From Polaribacter aestuariivivens (lineage in GTDB: Bacteria; Bacteroidota; Bacteroidia; Flavobacteriales; Flavobacteriaceae): DNA of 64,000 nucleotides. Below are positions 61,961-64,000 of the stretch, piece after piece; position 1 is the stretch's first letter, and each line of letters begins with the position of its first letter. Made by a program: the position numbers and the translations under genes. Where the stretch lies: positions 721 to 64,720 of the forward strand of contig NZ_VANR01000008.1 in assembly GCF_005885675.1 (NCBI RefSeq), given 5' to 3'. The notes beneath the pieces were generated by a model. It had not been told where the DNA came from and did no database searches. It was given only the letters and a program-made list of their open reading frames with translations.

Positions 61961-62566
61961 CTAAATATGGTTTTTGGTAAATAAATCTACAACATCTTCC
62001 TTTTTTGGAATTAAATTCCAAGTATGAATTCCTAACATAGCTGCTGCACTTGTGTTTTCTTCTGTATCATCAATAAATAAGGTTTCATTTGCTTGTAAAT
62101 TATTTTCAGTTAATACAAACTGGTATATATTATTATTGGGTTTTCTAAGATGAATTTCGTGCGATAAATAAAATTTTTCAAAACAAGTTTTAAATTCATT
62201 ATACAAATCCATTCCCCAGTTATTTTGTATCCAAGAAATGTGTAAATCATTGGTATTGCTCAATAAAAACAACCTGTGTTTATTTTGTTTTGCTAATTTT
62301 TTTATAAATTTTAAACGCTCTATTGGAAAATCTAACAAAATACAATTCCATGCTTTTTTAATTTCGTGAGATGAAACTTGTAATTTTTCCTTAAAATAAT
62401 TAATAAAATCTTCTGTAGAAATTAAACCCATTTCGTACTCATTTAAAATTGGAGTAAAAGTGTTATCATTTTGAGAAATACCTAATTTTTGCAACTCATT
62501 TGCAAACTTTATTTTATCAAGGTTAATAAAAATATCTCCAAAATCGAAAATGATATTTTTAATCAT
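61961..62566 (-). CDS. HAD family phosphatase (YihX-like)
   Basis: 201 residues. Motif I is IIFDFGDIFINLD (nucleophile Asp with a Gly at the second acidic position, as in YihX); motif II LFLLSNTND (~100-108); motif III Lys in HLRKPNNNIYQF; motif IV ETLFIDDTEENT. It is probably a sugar-phosphate or nucleotide phosphatase, and might act on a riboflavin-pathway intermediate because it overlaps ribD by 8 bp (inference). Confidence 0.85.
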   Translation of the reverse strand: MIKNIIFDFGDIFINLDKIKFANELQKLGISQNDNTFTPILNEYEMGLISTEDFINYFKEKLQVSSHEIKKAWNCILLDFPIERLKFIKKLAKQNKHRLFLLSNTNDLHISWIQNNWGMDLYNEFKTCFEKFYLSHEIHLRKPNNNIYQFVLTENNLQANETLFIDDTEENTSAAAMLGIHTWNLIPKKEDVVDLFTKNHI

Positions 62567-63596
62567 TTTTATATTTTTTTAAACTATCGTTTTTAATATT
62601 TATTTCAGTAAATGTTCCTTTTAGAACAGGTGCTTTTACTCCTTTTTCAAAGGTTGTGCTACCTACAAAAACATGCGCTTCATCCCATAAATTCTCATTT
62701 ATAAAAGTTTGTAAAGTTTTTGTACCTCCTTCTACAATTAAAGATTGAATTTGATGTTTATGCAAAATTGAACAAATTTGTGAGGCTACTTTTTTTGAAA
62801 AATCAATACTTTCAAAAATGACATTTTTTATCGGTTTTTGCTTGTTTTCTGAAATTACAATTGTTTGTATACTTCCATCTAAAACATAACTGTTTTCAGC
62901 TATTCTTAAATTTTTATCTAAAACAACTCTTATTGGATTTTCTCCAAACCAACTTCTAACATTTAATTTAGGGTTATCTGCAATTACAGTATTTGTACCA
63001 ACCAAAATTGCGTGTTCTTTCGCTCTTAATTTATGAACCAATTGCTGTGAATAGTTATTAGAAATAAAAACAGGTTTTTGTTCGCTTTTAGTTTCTGGTG
63101 CTATAAAGCCATTTGTAGTTTCTGCCCATTTTAAAATAATATAAGGGCGCTTTTTTTCTTGATTTGTAAAAAATCGTTTGTGATGTTCTTTACATTCTTT
63201 TTCTAAAACACCAACTACTACTTCAATATTTGCTTTTTTTAAACGCTCAATTCCTTTTCCTGCAACTAGCTCATTAGAATCTACACAACCAATTACAACT
63301 TTTTTAAAATTATGTTTTACAATTAAATCTGCACAGGGTGGTGTTTTTCCAAAATGTGAGCAAGGTTCTAACGTTACGTAAATAGTTGCTGCACTTAAAA
63401 GCTTTTTATTTTTTACAGATGCTATTGCATTTACCTCTGCATGATTTCCTCCATATTTTGAGGTAAAACCTTCGCCAATTATTTTATTTTCAAAAACAAT
63501 TACAGCTCCTACAGAAGGGTTTGGACGCGCCGTTCCAATACCATTTTTTGCGATTTGCAAGCATCTTTTTATGTAAAACTCGTGATTTGTAATCAT
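62559..63596 (-). CDS. ribD: Bifunctional riboflavin biosynthesis protein RibD (deaminase/reductase)
   Basis: 345 residues. The N-terminal deaminase domain has the zinc site GGNHAEVNAI (~50) and PCSHFGKTPPCADLI (~78-92); the C-terminal reductase domain (~150-345) has AILVGTNTVIADNPKLNVR and SLIVEGGTKTLQTF. It carries out the second and third steps of riboflavin synthesis. It leads an operon ribD-HAD-eamA-yigZ-orf whose genes overlap or nearly touch. Confidence 0.95.
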   Translation of the reverse strand: MITNHEFYIKRCLQIAKNGIGTARPNPSVGAVIVFENKIIGEGFTSKYGGNHAEVNAIASVKNKKLLSAATIYVTLEPCSHFGKTPPCADLIVKHNFKKVVIGCVDSNELVAGKGIERLKKANIEVVVGVLEKECKEHHKRFFTNQEKKRPYIILKWAETTNGFIAPETKSEQKPVFISNNYSQQLVHKLRAKEHAILVGTNTVIADNPKLNVRSWFGENPIRVVLDKNLRIAENSYVLDGSIQTIVISENKQKPIKNVIFESIDFSKKVASQICSILHKHQIQSLIVEGGTKTLQTFINENLWDEAHVFVGSTTFEKGVKAPVLKGTFTEINIKNDSLKKYKND

Positions 63597-63620
63597 TAAT
63601 ATTGAAAAATAAATTTTGTT

Positions 63621-64000
63621 TTAAAACTTAATATCTTGTACTTGATTCACATGATATATTTTAGAAAAACCAAAAACTTCGTATTTTAAATCTCCTTTAA
63701 ATTGCACTTTTACAGATTTATTTAAAACCGAATTTAACAAACCTCCTAAAATTCCGTTTTTATTGTTTTCAAATATTCTTTTTGCTGGAACTACCACTCT
63801 TAAAGGAATCGTAAATTCTTTTTTAGCAGGTACTTTAAATTCTTCTGAAAAAACTTGTGCTATTTCTGCCCCGTTTACAATTACTTTAATTTCATCTGTA
63901 GAAATTTTGCCTCCAACATCATTTGGGTTTTCAAAAAAAGCATCAGCCTTTAAACGAAGTGTATCTCCATTAAAAGATGTTACTTTTACATTATCTACTT
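63621..64000 (-). CDS. LEA type 2 (LEA14/WHy-like) family protein, 5' part outside window
   Basis: The minus-strand frame is open from the window edge to TAA at 63621, giving 126 C-terminal residues. The visible part has AFFENPNDVGGKISTDEIKV and later GGLLNSVLNKSVKV..., the N-P-N/D and beta-sandwich layout of LEA14/WHy-domain proteins. It ends YHVNQVQDIKF. Such proteins in Bacteroidota are usually lipoproteins; the N-terminus is not visible here. Confidence 0.7.
   Translation of the reverse strand, partial: VDNVKVTSFNGDTLRLKADAFFENPNDVGGKISTDEIKVIVNGAEIAQVFSEEFKVPAKKEFTIPLRVVVPAKRIFENNKNGILGGLLNSVLNKSVKVQFKGDLKYEVFGFSKIYHVNQVQDIKF

Overview
The window is AT-rich chromosomal DNA of a Bacteroidota bacterium, most likely a marine Flavobacteriaceae close to Polaribacter or Tenacibaculum. 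This rests on type IX secretion (T9SS) sorting domains of both type A and type B, giant thrombospondin-3-repeat surface proteins, many flavobacterial lipoproteins, promoter boxes of the Bacteroidota form TAnnTTTG, the gene orders bamD-rpoZ-coaBC-DUF4835-recN and dnaA-LMW-PTP-methylase, and two copies of a flavobacterial structured RNA. Species assignment is inference. No tRNA, rRNA, CRISPR array, insertion sequence or phage gene was seen.

Layout. 1-11177: two neighbouring giant surface proteins; the first is cut by the window start, the second is 3139 aa, and their last ~530 residues are paralogous. 11281-15900: an accessory stretch in which secreted or lipoprotein genes of unclear role are separated by elements shaped like integron attC sites; the segment 11335-14922 has the exact inverted ends expected of a gene cassette. 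15948-22529: an operon for taking apart N-glycans (GH92 alpha-mannosidase, glycosylasparaginase, sugar MFS transporter) plus a GT2 glycosyltransferase; one copy of a Flavo-1-like RNA lies just beyond each end. 22606-30828: a housekeeping block (fabI, recN, DUF4835, coaBC, rpoZ, bamD, ferritin, dapA, DUF6913). 30865-37219: a phytase-like esterase lipoprotein and an ABC module whose permease is fused to an M1 aminopeptidase. 37366-42909: M42 peptidase, class V aminotransferase, NUDIX hydrolase, DUF6503 lipoprotein and an ABC exporter.

43060-43632 is a decayed DUF4212/sodium:solute symporter pair: the symporter has lost most of its middle and has a stop at codon 4, and the small subunit has an early amber stop. 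TauE/SafE and TerC membrane proteins, a candidate orphan small RNA (about 45580-45701) and two small flavobacterial proteins follow. 46601-48750 holds purC-fabV, so the window carries two unrelated enoyl reductases (FabI and FabV). 48799-51411 is a type B T9SS surface protein; 51470-56575 holds phoH, an SAM hydrolase (DUF62), an ABM protein, a GNAT, a DUF2279 protein and a lysozyme-like protein with an unclear start. 56596-59206 is the dnaA operon; 59379-63596 holds a thioesterase and a tight ribD-HAD-EamA-YigZ-orf operon; the window ends inside a LEA14-like gene.

The points most worth following are the integron-like cassette ends with no visible integrase, the two Flavo-1-like copies with compensatory base changes, the fresh symporter pseudogene pair, three CCCCTA repeats at 39-40 bp spacing, and the orphan RNA. 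Intergenic gaps are all under about 300 bp once the pseudogenes and RNA elements are counted.
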